A stretch of DNA of 64,000 nucleotides, from NCBI RefSeq assembly GCF_018100985.1, contig NZ_JAGJEI010000015.1:47176-111175 (forward strand), in the 5' to 3' direction. The notes beneath the pieces were generated by a model. The model was not told the DNA's origin. It saw only the letters and a list, made by a program, of their open reading frames with translations, and did no database searches. The stretch is from Pseudoalteromonas sp. MMG007 (GTDB lineage Bacteria; Pseudomonadota; Gammaproteobacteria; Enterobacterales; Alteromonadaceae). Shown in pieces: positions 18,424 to 27,895 of the stretch; position 1 is the stretch's first letter, and every line of letters starts with the position of its first letter. The position numbers were made by a program, and so were the translations under genes.

Positions 18424-19041
18424 CTAGTTTTTATAGTAGTCAGCTATTTTTATAAACTCTTCGGTTAACTGTGAGGCATTAATTAACGGTACGCTGTCTT
18501 GTTTAAATTCAGGTTTGAAAATAGCTCTTACAGCACCATTTTGATCAACCAGTGCCACAGATGCGCTATGATCAACTGCATATTCTGATTCGTTAGAATC
18601 ACTTATAGCGTAAATTAAACCAAGCTCCCTTACTACTGGGAATAGGTCTTTATGTGGGCCTGAAACAGCCAAAAAATCAGGATTAAAATAATCTATATAA
18701 GCTTTTCGTTTTTGTACTGTATCTCGCTTAGGGTCGACCGACATAAACCAAATTTGTAGCGGGTAGTCGCTGTGTAAGTTTTTATAAGCGCTATTTAGCT
18801 TAGCCAGGGTCAATGGGCAAATATCGGGGCAACTTGTATAACCTAAAAATACTAAATTCCATTGCCCTAAAAACTGCGCTTTAGTGACCGTTTCCCCATT
18901 TTGATTATTGAGCTTAAAGTCAGACAGTGGTTTTGCGGTTTCGTAAACTAATGCATCTACATCAGGGGGGCTATTTTTATCTGAACAGGCTGATAAAAAC
19001 AGCATAAAAACAATACTAAAACAAAGCTTTAATCGCATCAT
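18424..19041 (-). CDS. SCO1/SenC/PrrC copper chaperone lipoprotein
   Basis: Membrane-anchored thioredoxin-fold protein that delivers copper to the CuA centre of cytochrome oxidase. It has a lipobox (LSAC), the copper-binding CPDIC and the conserved His of VDHSASVAL. The start chosen is the ATG at 19041, which overlaps the ctaB stop as ATGA (205 aa); an upstream ATG at 19053 would give a less natural signal peptide. It is the last gene of the oxidase operon. Confidence 0.93.
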   Translation of the reverse strand: MMRLKLCFSIVFMLFLSACSDKNSPPDVDALVYETAKPLSDFKLNNQNGETVTKAQFLGQWNLVFLGYTSCPDICPLTLAKLNSAYKNLHSDYPLQIWFMSVDPKRDTVQKRKAYIDYFNPDFLAVSGPHKDLFPVVRELGLIYAISDSNESEYAVDHSASVALVDQNGAVRAIFKPEFKQDSVPLINASQLTEEFIKIADYYKN

Positions 19042-19967
19042 AAAGGGAGCCATTTATCTATAAATAATACAACAAAGAGTACCATTAAATGAATGATTGA
19101 AAAACGAAATAAGTCCATTGCAGTTTTATCGTTTCCGGCAATTTTTAACTTAACGGCTTTGTATATAAAGACTGCATTTAATACACAGGCTCCAATTAAA
19201 TATATTAACCCCGACATACCAATTAAGTATGGCAATACACATACAACGGCCAGTAAAACAGAATAGGCAACCACACATGTTTTGCAAAAATCTATTCCGT
19301 GAGTAACAGGTAACATGGGTATTTTAGCTCGTTCGTAATCACTTTTACGCGCTATAGCAAGCGCCCAGAAGTGCGGTGGTGTCCAGGTAAAAATAATCAT
19401 TACTAGTAACCATGGAGCGGCTGCCATTTGGCCTGTTTCAGATACCCAGCCAAGTAACGGAGGCATAGCGCCCGCTAGGCCACCAATCACTATATTTTGC
19501 GGAGTGGCGCGTTTTAAAAATGAGGTATACACAAAGGCATAACCAACCAAGGCAAATAAGGTTAGTATTGCGGTCAGTGTATTTGCCCATACCATCAACA
19601 TAACAAAACCTGCTACGCCAATAGCAGCTGCAAAACCAAGTGCGTGGGTTTTACTCAAACGCCCTTTAGCTACAGGACGGTGACGCGTACGCGCCATTTT
19701 TGAATCAATTTCGCTATCAACAACGTGATTGATCACCGCAGCCGCCGCAGATAGTAAACCAATACCTAATAAACTCGTAAATTGTACAGCTATGCCTCTA
19801 CCTACATCTGGAGCCAGTGCTAAGCCAACCCAAGCTGTTAATACGAGCATAGCCACAACCTTAAATTTGCTAATGGCTAAGTAATCTTGAAGCAAATTAT
19901 AAGTACGATTAATTAAAGGTTGCGAGCGCTCGCCCTGTAGTGCTTTTTTATCAATTGTAAGTGCCAT
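19038..19967 (-). CDS. ctaB: Protoheme IX farnesyltransferase (heme O synthase)
   Basis: Inner-membrane UbiA-family prenyltransferase that adds a farnesyl chain to heme B to give heme O, the precursor of heme A in the aa3 oxidase encoded upstream. The 309 residues have multiple membrane helices. The first aspartate-rich motif is NHVVDSEIDSKMARTRHRP, and the WTPPHFWALA motif is present. It follows ctaA and overlaps the SCO gene by 4 bp. Confidence 0.96.
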   Translation of the reverse strand: MALTIDKKALQGERSQPLINRTYNLLQDYLAISKFKVVAMLVLTAWVGLALAPDVGRGIAVQFTSLLGIGLLSAAAAVINHVVDSEIDSKMARTRHRPVAKGRLSKTHALGFAAAIGVAGFVMLMVWANTLTAILTLFALVGYAFVYTSFLKRATPQNIVIGGLAGAMPPLLGWVSETGQMAAAPWLLVMIIFTWTPPHFWALAIARKSDYERAKIPMLPVTHGIDFCKTCVVAYSVLLAVVCVLPYLIGMSGLIYLIGACVLNAVFIYKAVKLKIAGNDKTAMDLFRFSIIHLMVLFVVLFIDKWLPL

Positions 19968-19979
19968 AACAATTCCCCT

Positions 19980-20969
19980 TTATGTGCGTGACTTCAGGTA
20001 GTAACACAACCTAACCATTGTTAATAATAGTATGGCAGCCATTAAATTGTGCGCCAGTGCGACCCCTAACGGAAAGTGCCAATGCACCACAGCAAGCCCT
20101 AAACTTATCTGACAAAGTAAGGCAACAAGTACGCTAGCCACACAATTTTTTATTTTGTGCGAGTAAGCGTGGCTGTATATTCGCCACATTATGAGAGCCA
20201 AAACAACACACGTTACAAGCGCCCAAATACGATGCAATAAATGTATAGACATACGCGCTTGTTGCGACAACACACCAAACTCGTAATTACTGTGCTCAAG
20301 GGGTAACTGAAATACACTACTGAGCGAAAATGGTTGAGCGTAGCTACACAAAGGTAAACCATTACAATGCGGTGCCGCATAATTTGCAGCAAGCCAACCA
20401 CCCAGCGCAATTTGAATTACCAGTACTACCAATGCCACTATGCTTAAACTAAAGTAACGCTTTGCGCTGCTATCGCCACCCATTATAGGGTTGGCTGTTA
20501 AGCGTAAATACAAAAGTGTAATTAGCGATAAAATACTAAAGCCACCTAATAAATGGCCCATCACAATAAGCGGCTGTAAGTTCATGGTTACAGTCCACAT
20601 ACCAAGTGCGGCCTGAAATACTACAAGTAAAAGTAAAGCCAGAGGCAACTTAACGGGTGTAGTTGGATATTGGCGCTTTAAAAAGGCCAATATAAACAAA
20701 CCTAAAATAAGTAAACCTAAGGCACCTGCAAAATAACGATGGATCATTTCTTTCCACGCTTTTGCGGTTTCAAACATCATGTCGGGGTAGCTTTGCGTAG
20801 CGAGTGCTATATCGGCTTCATGTTTTGGGACGGTTAAAAAACCATAACAGCCGGGCCAGTCTGGGCAACCAAGGCCTGCATCACTTAGTCGGGTGTAGGC
20901 ACCCAATGCCACTACAACTAAAGCAAGTAGGCCTGTTATTAATACATAGTTTTTATAATTTTTATACAT
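19980..20969 (-). CDS. ctaA: Heme A synthase (CtaA/COX15)
   Basis: Inner-membrane enzyme converting heme O to heme A. Start chosen at the ATG at 20969, preceded by GGAG at good distance, giving 329 residues; a further 10 codons upstream are open but less likely. About eight membrane helices are visible. Conserved elements are TRLSDAGLGCPDWPGCYG near the N-terminus, EMIHRYFAG, and later histidines (HRIW, HWHFPLG, AHNLMA) that serve as heme ligands in the family. It lies between the 164-aa SCO-like gene and ctaB. Confidence 0.95.
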   Translation of the reverse strand: MYKNYKNYVLITGLLALVVVALGAYTRLSDAGLGCPDWPGCYGFLTVPKHEADIALATQSYPDMMFETAKAWKEMIHRYFAGALGLLILGLFILAFLKRQYPTTPVKLPLALLLLVVFQAALGMWTVTMNLQPLIVMGHLLGGFSILSLITLLYLRLTANPIMGGDSSAKRYFSLSIVALVVLVIQIALGGWLAANYAAPHCNGLPLCSYAQPFSLSSVFQLPLEHSNYEFGVLSQQARMSIHLLHRIWALVTCVVLALIMWRIYSHAYSHKIKNCVASVLVALLCQISLGLAVVHWHFPLGVALAHNLMAAILLLTMVRLCYYLKSRT

Positions 20970-20999
20970 TAAATACTCCAACTTAAGTAAGCTTAGCAA

Positions 21000-21494
21000 T
21001 TAGCTCGAACGAGAATAATTAAGTAATTTTTTTAGATCTTTTAATAAACCTTTTTGTACTAAACGGTTTTCTTGTGGCTGCGTTTTAAAAGGATATTCAA
21101 GAACCACAAGCCCCATATGATCGATTAAATACAAGCTGGCTGGCTTTAAATTTTGTTGGCCGCTTATCATTTTCCAAGGCAGTTTTTTATCATTAACGGT
21201 CCCCATCACCGCCATATCGACCTTGCCTTGGTTTTTACCCAATGCCACATATAAATTATCTAGCGCACTTAATTGTTCATTACATGCACTGGTGCACTCT
21301 GCGGAGTAATTAAGCGCAATCGTCCACTGTTTGGGGTTGTTTTTTTGCCAATTAGTAAGCTTTACTTCTTGTTTTAAAAACTCACCATGATTTGTTATTG
21401 CCGTTGGTAACCAGTCAAATTTAAGCGCCCCATACGCTAAAGCTAATGGTATGGCGCAGCAGATTACAAATAATAAAAGTGGTTTATTTTTCAT
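21000..21494 (-). CDS. Membrane-anchored SCO-like protein with CxxxC
   Basis: Protein of 164 residues from the ATG at 21494 (AAGGA before it), overlapping the SURF1 gene by 11 bp. One N-terminal membrane helix is followed by a periplasmic domain with CTSAC and, later, LIDHMGLVV. The Cys-x3-Cys plus downstream His pattern is that of SCO copper proteins, but overall similarity is low. It is probably another assembly factor for the CuA or CuB site or a thiol reductase. Homologues commonly sit here in marine gammaproteobacteria; function is inferred from motif and location. Confidence 0.7.
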   Translation of the reverse strand: MKNKPLLLFVICCAIPLALAYGALKFDWLPTAITNHGEFLKQEVKLTNWQKNNPKQWTIALNYSAECTSACNEQLSALDNLYVALGKNQGKVDMAVMGTVNDKKLPWKMISGQQNLKPASLYLIDHMGLVVLEYPFKTQPQENRLVQKGLLKDLKKLLNYSRSS

Positions 21495-22218
21495 TGTGTG
21501 TCCTTTTTTTACTAGCAAAAACAGCCACGAATACACAGGCAATGGCGATTAAAAACCACTGTACTGCGTAGGCATGATGTTTTTGCGGGCTCATAACAAC
21601 AGCTTTATAATGAGGAGTAGCTAATTCATCCCCTTCACCTTGCCTATAAGCCATGTAGTTAACGAGTTTTTGCTGACTGGTTTGGCTTAGCTTATTAAGG
21701 TCAATATTTTGAATTCTAATATTGGAGGGAACAGCTTCGCGTTCGAGCGTAAAGCCACTGAGGTTGTTCTCTTTTATTTGTGCAATTAATGTAAAGCGCT
21801 TAGTAGGAAGCTTTATTTTTGGTAATTCACTTCGAGATAGCGGGGCCTTAACCCAGCCAAGGTTTACCAAAATAGTGTGGGAGTCATCTGCTGGTTTGAA
21901 CAATACTAATAAGTCGTATCCGACTTGTCCATTGTAAACTTGATTATCCAACAGCCAATATTGATCTTGAATAAATACCCCCGTTAATTCAACCAACACC
22001 CCTGCTTTATTCCAGTTAGAGGGTAAATTAGTAAGTTGCTGCCAACTCATAACACCTTGGGTTTGCAATTTTTCAATAGCCGTTAACTGTTGCTGTTTTT
22101 GCTCAGCTCTTTGTAGCTGCCAAAATCCTAAGCGCACACAAACAAGTACCACAACCGCTACCATACAAAGTGTGATTATTGAGCTAAGCTCTTGTTTGTG
22201 CCATAAAATTAACTGCAT
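21484..22218 (-). CDS. SURF1-family cytochrome oxidase assembly protein
   Basis: Inner-membrane protein of 244 residues with helices at both ends and a periplasmic domain between (RLGFWQLQRAEQK, LDNQVYNGQVGYDLLVLF, VNLGWV, YAVQWFLIA). SURF1 assists insertion of heme A into subunit I. The start is taken at the ATG at 22218; a TTG three codons upstream is open. The start region nearly abuts the divergent DUF2909 gene. Confidence 0.92.
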   Translation of the reverse strand: MQLILWHKQELSSIITLCMVAVVVLVCVRLGFWQLQRAEQKQQQLTAIEKLQTQGVMSWQQLTNLPSNWNKAGVLVELTGVFIQDQYWLLDNQVYNGQVGYDLLVLFKPADDSHTILVNLGWVKAPLSRSELPKIKLPTKRFTLIAQIKENNLSGFTLEREAVPSNIRIQNIDLNKLSQTSQQKLVNYMAYRQGEGDELATPHYKAVVMSPQKHHAYAVQWFLIAIACVFVAVFASKKRTHNEK

Positions 22219-22231
22219 AAGGTTCAACCCA

Positions 22232-22540
22232 GTGATTATTAAAATTATTATCGTACTGTTGTTATTATTTATACTTTTTAACTTGTTTAGAGCTTTATTT
22301 ATTATGGTATCGGGTAAAACAGATGGACGGCCTATGTCTCACTTTTTAGGCCGCCGAGTGATGTTTTCTGTTGTTGTATTAATTATGGTAATTGCCGCAC
22401 TTAAATTTGACTTTATTAAAGCTAATAATTCACCAATAAATGCTACAGCACATATACAAATACAAATAAACACAGCCATACCACATCTACAAAATGCCAG
22501 TACCAAGCAGCAGCTTGAAATGCAAAATGCTTATCTTTAG
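22232..22540 (+). CDS. DUF2909-family twin-helix membrane protein
   Basis: Small inner-membrane protein with two hydrophobic segments separated by a GKTDGRPMSHFLGRRV loop, the DUF2909 signature. Genes of this family sit opposite cytochrome oxidase genes in many gammaproteobacteria, suggesting a link to oxidase assembly. The start is probably the GTG at 22232, with AAGG ahead. The 102-residue frame is longer than I expect for the family (about 70), because it runs 98 bp into the end of coxC on the other strand; the C-terminal tail there looks unstructured. Confidence 0.75.
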   Translation: MIIKIIIVLLLLFILFNLFRALFIMVSGKTDGRPMSHFLGRRVMFSVVVLIMVIAALKFDFIKANNSPINATAHIQIQINTAIPHLQNASTKQQLEMQNAYL

Positions 22541-23321
22541 TAAAGTGCCCTTTTAATATTCGTAAAAATATAACCAGTAACAGTACAGTGCCAAGGGTTA
22601 CATGCATGCCATGAAAACCAGTCAATAAAAAGAACGTATTACCGTAAACACCGGCATCAAGCGTTAAATTTAAATCGTTATAGGCGTGTATATACTCCTC
22701 AACTTGCAGAGCCAAAAAGCAAACACCGAATAAAATAGTTGCCCCTAAAAATACTTTAAGTGGCGTACGTTTATTGTTTTCCATTGCTACGTGGGCAAAA
22801 TGTAAAGTAACCGATGAAGCGAGTAATATAAGCGTATTAATAAGCGGTAGGCCTTGCCAACCCATAGCTTGAGTTGTATCCCCTGCTGGCGTTGTCACTA
22901 GCGGCCAAACCGCTTCAAAAGTGGGCCACAAAACCTCGTTAGTCATCGCATTATTGCCTGCACCTCCAAGCCAAGGTACTGATAATATTCGTGCATAAAA
23001 TAACGCGCCAAAAAAGGCCATAAAAAACATTACTTCAGAAAAAATAAACCAGCTCATACCTTGTCTGAACGAACGATCCATTTGCGCTGAATATAAGCCT
23101 TGATCGGACTCAGTAATTACATTTTTGAACCAGCTATAAAGCATGTATAAAAGCGCGGCAATACCAACATATAGCAAGTAAACGCCGCTCCCACCTTCTT
23201 CTTTTGAGGCACTCATAACCGTTAATGCAGCACCTACCGCAATAAAAAATAAAGCAATAGCGCCCACTATTGGCCAAGGGCTTTGCTCTGGTACGTAGTA
23301 ATTTTCATATTCTTGATTCAT
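22443..23321 (-). CDS. coxC: Cytochrome c oxidase subunit III
   Basis: Integral membrane subunit of the aa3-type oxidase, 292 residues from the ATG at 23321 (AGGAG upstream); a 10-codon extension is open but lacks a good site. It has seven hydrophobic segments, MSWFIFSEVMFFMAFFGALFYAR, the conserved EEYIHA, TGFHGMHVTLGT and a C-terminal WYWHFVDVVWLCLFV. The 3' end overlaps the DUF2909 frame tail to tail. Confidence 0.96.
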   Translation of the reverse strand: MNQEYENYYVPEQSPWPIVGAIALFFIAVGAALTVMSASKEEGGSGVYLLYVGIAALLYMLYSWFKNVITESDQGLYSAQMDRSFRQGMSWFIFSEVMFFMAFFGALFYARILSVPWLGGAGNNAMTNEVLWPTFEAVWPLVTTPAGDTTQAMGWQGLPLINTLILLASSVTLHFAHVAMENNKRTPLKVFLGATILFGVCFLALQVEEYIHAYNDLNLTLDAGVYGNTFFLLTGFHGMHVTLGTVLLLVIFLRILKGHFTKDKHFAFQAAAWYWHFVDVVWLCLFVFVYVL

Positions 23322-23356
23322 GTTATTTGCTCCTAGTTTTACACTAGACATGCAGG

Positions 23357-23887
23357 CTAGTTATTACTCGCTACTAGCTGCTCACTAATATCAAATACGG
23401 TGTACGATAAAGTTAGCTCCTCTATATCGCTTGGTAATGCGGTATCGACATAAAAAAGTAGTTTAAACTCAAGTTCTTCCCCTGCTTTTAGCGGTTGCTG
23501 ATCAAAGCAAAAACAGGCAATTTTATGTAAATATTTAGCCGCTTTACCGGGAGAGACCGAGGGTACAGCTTGCATTACTTTATCGAGGTTACTGTTATTT
23601 TTAGCGCTAAACATTACCTCACGCATAGCGCCGGGTTTGACAGCAACACTGTATTCTTTTGACTTAACAACAAATGGTGCGCCACTTTGCGCATGGGTTG
23701 TAAAACTCACCCCTATTTCTCGGTTTTGAGTAACCTGTGTACTTAGCTTTGCTTTCTCAAGCGATGGCTTACCATTTAGCCCTGTTACATCGCAAAATAC
23801 GTCGTATAAGGGCACTAAGGCAAAAGCAAAAGCAAACATACCTATGCAAATAAGTACTAAGCGTTTAAGTAGAGGCGCGTGAACCAT
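23357..23887 (-). CDS. ctaG: Cytochrome c oxidase assembly protein CtaG/Cox11
   Basis: Copper chaperone for the CuB site of subunit I. The 176 residues have one N-terminal membrane helix and a periplasmic beta-domain with the copper-binding CFCF motif (KIACFCFDQQPL). The ATG overlaps the coxA stop by one base (TAATG), indicating coupled synthesis with its client. Confidence 0.95.
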   Translation of the reverse strand: MVHAPLLKRLVLICIGMFAFAFALVPLYDVFCDVTGLNGKPSLEKAKLSTQVTQNREIGVSFTTHAQSGAPFVVKSKEYSVAVKPGAMREVMFSAKNNSNLDKVMQAVPSVSPGKAAKYLHKIACFCFDQQPLKAGEELEFKLLFYVDTALPSDIEELTLSYTVFDISEQLVASNN

Positions 23888-25479
23888 TATTTAATTTCCG
23901 GTGGTGTAGAAAAGGTATGATACGGCGCTGGCGATTCAACTTCCCACTCTAAACCTTCGGCACCATCCCAAACTTTTGCAGGCACTTTATCGCCACCGCG
24001 GGCGCACTTAATTACCACGGCAACAAATAAAAGCTGCGATAAACCAAATGCAAACCCACCAATACTTATAATGGCGTTAAAATCGGCAAACTGCAGCGCA
24101 TAATCGGGAATACGCCTAGGCATACCGGCAAGTCCTACAAAGTGCATAGGAAAAAATAGTACGTTTACACTGACAAGCGATAGCCAAAAATGCCATTTGG
24201 CCAAAGTAATATTAAACATATTACCGGTCCATTTAGGCAGCCAGTAATAAGCACCCGCCATTATCGAAAAGATGGCCCCGGTTACTAATACATAGTGAAA
24301 ATGCGCCACCACAAAGTACGTATCGTGATACTGAAAATCAGCAGGTGTAATGGCTAACATCAGCCCAGAAAAGCCCCCTAAGGTAAACAGCACAATAAAG
24401 GCAATACTAAATAGCATGGGGACTTCAAAGCTAATTGAGCCTTTCCACATAGTGGCTACCCAGTTAAATACTTTTACTCCCGTTGGCACCGATATAAGCA
24501 TTGTTGCGTACATAAAAAATAACTCGCCTGCCACCGGCATGCCTGTGGTAAACATGTGGTGAGCCCATACAATAAAACTAAGTAGCGCAATGGATGAGGT
24601 GGCGTACACCATGGACGCATAACCAAATAGTTTTTTACGCGAAAAGGTAGGCACTATGGTCGATATAATGCCAAAGGCTGGCAAAATCATAATGTATACT
24701 TCAGGGTGACCAAAAAACCAAAATATGTGCTGAAACATCACCGGATCGCCACCGCCTGCAGCATCAAAAAAGCTAGTAGCAAAGTATTTATCAGTGAGTA
24801 CCATAGTCACAGCTCCCGCAAGTACAGGCATAACAGCAATTAATAAAAATGCAGTTATTAGCCATGTCCACACGAATAACGGAAGCTTCATCCATGTCAT
24901 ACCCGGAGCACGCAAATTAACTATGGTCACAATTACATTGATTGCCCCCATAATTGAGCTGATACCCATAATATGAACGGCAAATACAAACAACGCAGTA
25001 TTATCATTACTGTAAGTGGTTGAAAGTGGAGCGTAAAAAGTCCAGCCGAATGCAGGGCCACCGCCAGGCATAAATAAAGAAGCCAGCAGGATTAAAAATG
25101 CGAAGGGTAATATCCAAAAGCTCCAGTTATTCATTCTTGGTAATGCCATATCTGGCGCACCAATCATTAATGGCACCATCCAGTTAGCAAGGCCGGTAAA
25201 GGCTGGCATAACCGCACCAAATACCATAATCAAGCCATGTACAGTGGTCATTTGATTAAAAAAATGAGGCTCAACTAGCTGTAACCCAGGTTGAAATAAT
25301 TCGGCCCTAATGACCATGGCCATAGCGCCGCCAATTAAAAACATCGTCAGCGAAAAAATTAAATATAAACTGCCAATGTCTTTATGATTGGTTGTGTAAA
25401 GCCAGCGCTTAAAGCCTTTTGCAGGATGATGACCGTGGTGAGCTTCATTGGCGTTAGATTGTTCTACTATGCTACTCAT
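23887..25479 (-). CDS. coxA: Cytochrome c oxidase subunit I (aa3 type)
   Basis: Catalytic subunit of 530 residues holding heme a, heme a3 and CuB. It shows the family landmarks: the heme a ligand in [26 protein letters not shown] with CuB His and the cross-linked Tyr, the histidine pair in WAHHMFTTG, and [14 protein letters not shown]. The Glu before the HPEVY Tyr and the K-channel pattern indicate an A-type proton pump. Its ATG overlaps the coxB stop (TAATG). Confidence 0.97.
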   Translation of the reverse strand: MSSIVEQSNANEAHHGHHPAKGFKRWLYTTNHKDIGSLYLIFSLTMFLIGGAMAMVIRAELFQPGLQLVEPHFFNQMTTVHGLIMVFGAVMPAFTGLANWMVPLMIGAPDMALPRMNNWSFWILPFAFLILLASLFMPGGGPAFGWTFYAPLSTTYSNDNTALFVFAVHIMGISSIMGAINVIVTIVNLRAPGMTWMKLPLFVWTWLITAFLLIAVMPVLAGAVTMVLTDKYFATSFFDAAGGGDPVMFQHIFWFFGHPEVYIMILPAFGIISTIVPTFSRKKLFGYASMVYATSSIALLSFIVWAHHMFTTGMPVAGELFFMYATMLISVPTGVKVFNWVATMWKGSISFEVPMLFSIAFIVLFTLGGFSGLMLAITPADFQYHDTYFVVAHFHYVLVTGAIFSIMAGAYYWLPKWTGNMFNITLAKWHFWLSLVSVNVLFFPMHFVGLAGMPRRIPDYALQFADFNAIISIGGFAFGLSQLLFVAVVIKCARGGDKVPAKVWDGAEGLEWEVESPAPYHTFSTPPEIK

Positions 25480-26621
25480 TAGTTCGCCTCCCCTTCAGCA
25501 TCAAGTGCTGCCTGAATTTCACTAGGTTGAATTACATCACCCGTATCGTTACCCCACGCATTGCGTTTGTAGGTAATTACTGCCGCAAGTTGCTTTATTG
25601 ATAACTGTTTATCAAAAGCTTGCATTGCAGTACCAGAGCGGCCATGAATCACAACATCTATATGATCTTTTATATCACCAAGCACAATGGGGCTGCCTTT
25701 AAGTGCAGGAAATACGCCCGGTAACCCCATACCCGTTGGCTGATGACACCCAGCGCAACTTGCCATATACACTTGCTCGCCTAAAGTCATTAACTCTTCT
25801 TTAGGCAACGTTTGATCAAGCAGAGCAGCATCGGCTAATGCCGCTTTTTGCTTTGCTTGTTTTGCATCAGCAAGCCAAGCGTTAAAATCTTCCTGCGATT
25901 TAGCTTCAACCACCACTGGCATAAAACCATGATCTTTGCCGCACAGCTCAGCGCACTGTCCTCGGTAAATACCTTCTTCGTTAATGTTGGTCCATGTTTC
26001 GTTTATAAAGCCGGGGTTGGCATCTTTTTTAACAGCAAAATCAGGTACCCACCAAGAGTGAATAACGTCATCTGAGGTCATTAAAAAACGTACTTTTTGA
26101 TTAATTGGCAGCACTAATGGCTTATCAACTTCAAGCAAATAATTTGGATTTTTATCTGCAAGGTTGGCTATTTCATCTTGAGGGGTAGATAAAATAGAAT
26201 AAAACGCGACATCCTCACCCATGTATTCGTAATGCCACTTCCACTGCGAACCCGTAATTTTGATGGTTAAATCAGCTTTGCTGGCATCTTCCATTGCAAT
26301 AAGTGTTTTAGTGGCAGGGATTGCCATGGCAATTAAAATAACAAACGGAATGGCTGTCCAAAGTATTTCTACTTTAGTGCTTTCATGAAATTGGGCAGGT
26401 ACTGCCCCTTTAGATTTACGATGATGAATAAGTGCCCAAAACATAATGGCGAACACTATCACCCCAATCACACAACATATTAAAAATATGGTCATGTGTA
26501 GATGATATACATTATTGCTTATATCGGTTACGCCTTTGCGCATATTGTATTGGCTATTTGCCATTACATGCTGCGAAAAAACAATCAATACAAGCCACAC
26601 GGTAGAGGTCAGTTTACCCAT
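25479..26621 (-). CDS. coxB: Cytochrome c oxidase subunit II with fused cytochrome c domain
   Basis: Electron-entry subunit of 380 residues. A signal peptide and two membrane helices precede the cupredoxin domain with CuA ligands His188, Cys223, Cys227, His231 and Met234 ([14 protein letters not shown]). The C-terminal part is a class I cytochrome c with CAGCH (Cys289, Cys292, His293), so the enzyme is of the caa3 kind. It is the first gene of the operon, whose promoter must lie in the 480-bp gap upstream. Confidence 0.96.
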   Translation of the reverse strand: MGKLTSTVWLVLIVFSQHVMANSQYNMRKGVTDISNNVYHLHMTIFLICCVIGVIVFAIMFWALIHHRKSKGAVPAQFHESTKVEILWTAIPFVILIAMAIPATKTLIAMEDASKADLTIKITGSQWKWHYEYMGEDVAFYSILSTPQDEIANLADKNPNYLLEVDKPLVLPINQKVRFLMTSDDVIHSWWVPDFAVKKDANPGFINETWTNINEEGIYRGQCAELCGKDHGFMPVVVEAKSQEDFNAWLADAKQAKQKAALADAALLDQTLPKEELMTLGEQVYMASCAGCHQPTGMGLPGVFPALKGSPIVLGDIKDHIDVVIHGRSGTAMQAFDKQLSIKQLAAVITYKRNAWGNDTGDVIQPSEIQAALDAEGEAN

Positions 26622-27044
26622 GTGACGGCTCCTTTGATGCTATTGCGAGTGCAAAGCGAAGAGGCATACGGCTTAAACGCCTATTCGTTATTTTTATTAT
26701 TTAACCAATCTTATTTGTGTAATTAATTGGTATAGCTGCACCAACAAAGGGTATGTATTGTGTGTGTGCTCAAAACTAAAAGTTGTGAGTTATTGTTGGT
26801 TCAGCACATTAATGATTAGCCAAAAAACATACAACAAGCAAGCTTTAGTACAAAAAACAACCTACTCGTATTTTAAAACTTGCCTTAATTAGACCAACAT
26901 AAATACAATTTAATAATCAAAAAACGAGTAAAAATAGGGGGTGTATCACATGAAAGAAAAGTTAAGTGCGAGTGCAAAAAAGTTTACAGCTTAAATAACT
27001 ATATAGCTGTTTTAGTATTGCTAAAAGGTGGGTTTTTAAAACAA
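26622..27044. promoter_or_regulatory. Intergenic control region upstream of the oxidase operon
   Basis: This AT-rich gap between coxB and lexA holds a 13-bp inverted repeat with one mismatch, GCTGCACCAACAA (26735-26747) against 26793-26805. It should contain the coxB promoter, but I could not choose one set of -35 and -10 boxes with confidence. Near 26950 there is a possible 14-codon plus-strand frame with AGGGGG upstream. Confidence 0.4.
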
Positions 27045-27070
27045 AAATGCACACTAAAAAGTGCGCATTT
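27045..27070 (-). terminator. lexA terminator
   Basis: A 10-bp stem (27045-27054 with 27061-27070), fully paired on the minus-strand RNA with one G-U, and followed by TTTGTTTT. It lies 31 bp after the lexA stop. Confidence 0.75.
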
Positions 27071-27100
27071 ATAAATTTACTATCTAATATAGGCTAGAAA

Positions 27101-27718
27101 TTACATCCAATCGGCGTTTCTAATTACGCCTACTGCTAAGCCTTCAATATTAAAAGACTCATTTTCAAGGTCTACTTCTATTGGCGTAAACTCTTCGTTT
27201 TCGGCATGTAATAATACTTTGCGGCCTGCTTTTTCTAAGCGTTTTACGGTTACATCTTCATCTACTCGTGCAACCACAACCTGTCCGTTTTCAGCTGTTT
27301 GAGTGCGATGTACAGCCAGTAAATCGCCATCCATAATACCAATATCTTTCATACTCATGCCATTTACACGAAGTAAAAAATCGGCGGCAGGTTTAAACAT
27401 TAAAGGGTCTATTTTGCAATGGCTCTCAACATGTTCTTGCGCCAAAATAGGTGAGCCTGCAGCAACACGCCCAATAAGAGGTAAGCCTAATTGCTCTGGC
27501 TCTTCTTCTTCAATTAATTGAATGCCACGGCTTGCGCCTGGCTTCATCTTAATTACACCCTTTTTAGCAAGCGCTTTTAAGTGCTCTTCTGCTGCATTAG
27601 CACTTTTAAAACCTAATGTTTGCGCTATTTCGGCACGTGTAGGAGGCATACCAGTGTCTTTAATAAAAACTTTAATGAGTTCTAGTATTTGAGCTTGGCG
27701 TTTCGTTAATGGTCGCAT
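27101..27718 (-). CDS. lexA: LexA SOS repressor/protease
   Basis: Represses DNA-damage genes and cleaves itself when RecA filaments form. The 205 residues have an N-terminal winged helix ([24 protein letters not shown]), the Ala87-Gly88 cleavage site (RVAAGSP), and the Ser122/Lys159 dyad in NGMSMKD and VTVKRL. Two SOS boxes directly upstream indicate autoregulation. Confidence 0.98.
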   Translation of the reverse strand: MRPLTKRQAQILELIKVFIKDTGMPPTRAEIAQTLGFKSANAAEEHLKALAKKGVIKMKPGASRGIQLIEEEEPEQLGLPLIGRVAAGSPILAQEHVESHCKIDPLMFKPAADFLLRVNGMSMKDIGIMDGDLLAVHRTQTAENGQVVVARVDEDVTVKRLEKAGRKVLLHAENEEFTPIEVDLENESFNIEGLAVGVIRNADWM

Positions 27719-27722
27719 ACAA

Positions 27723-27763
27723 CTGGTTTTCCATACAGTACATTTAACTGTGAGTATATACAG
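27723..27763 (-). promoter_or_regulatory. Two LexA (SOS) boxes upstream of lexA
   Basis: A perfect CTGT-N8-ACAG occurs at 27748-27763 (CTGTGAGTATATACAG), and a second box with one change, CTGG-N8-ACAG, at 27723-27738. The tandem arrangement before the start at 27718 matches E. coli lexA and implies cooperative autorepression. Confidence 0.88.
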
Positions 27764-27895
27764 TTAAATAAAAATCGCAAATTTAAATTGTGCTTTAAAA
27801 TAGCTAAACTAAAAGCATATGTGTACATTTTAGGTATTTATAAAATTCACATTTATAAAGTGCAATAAACTTGGTCTTAATTCAAAGGAGTAATT

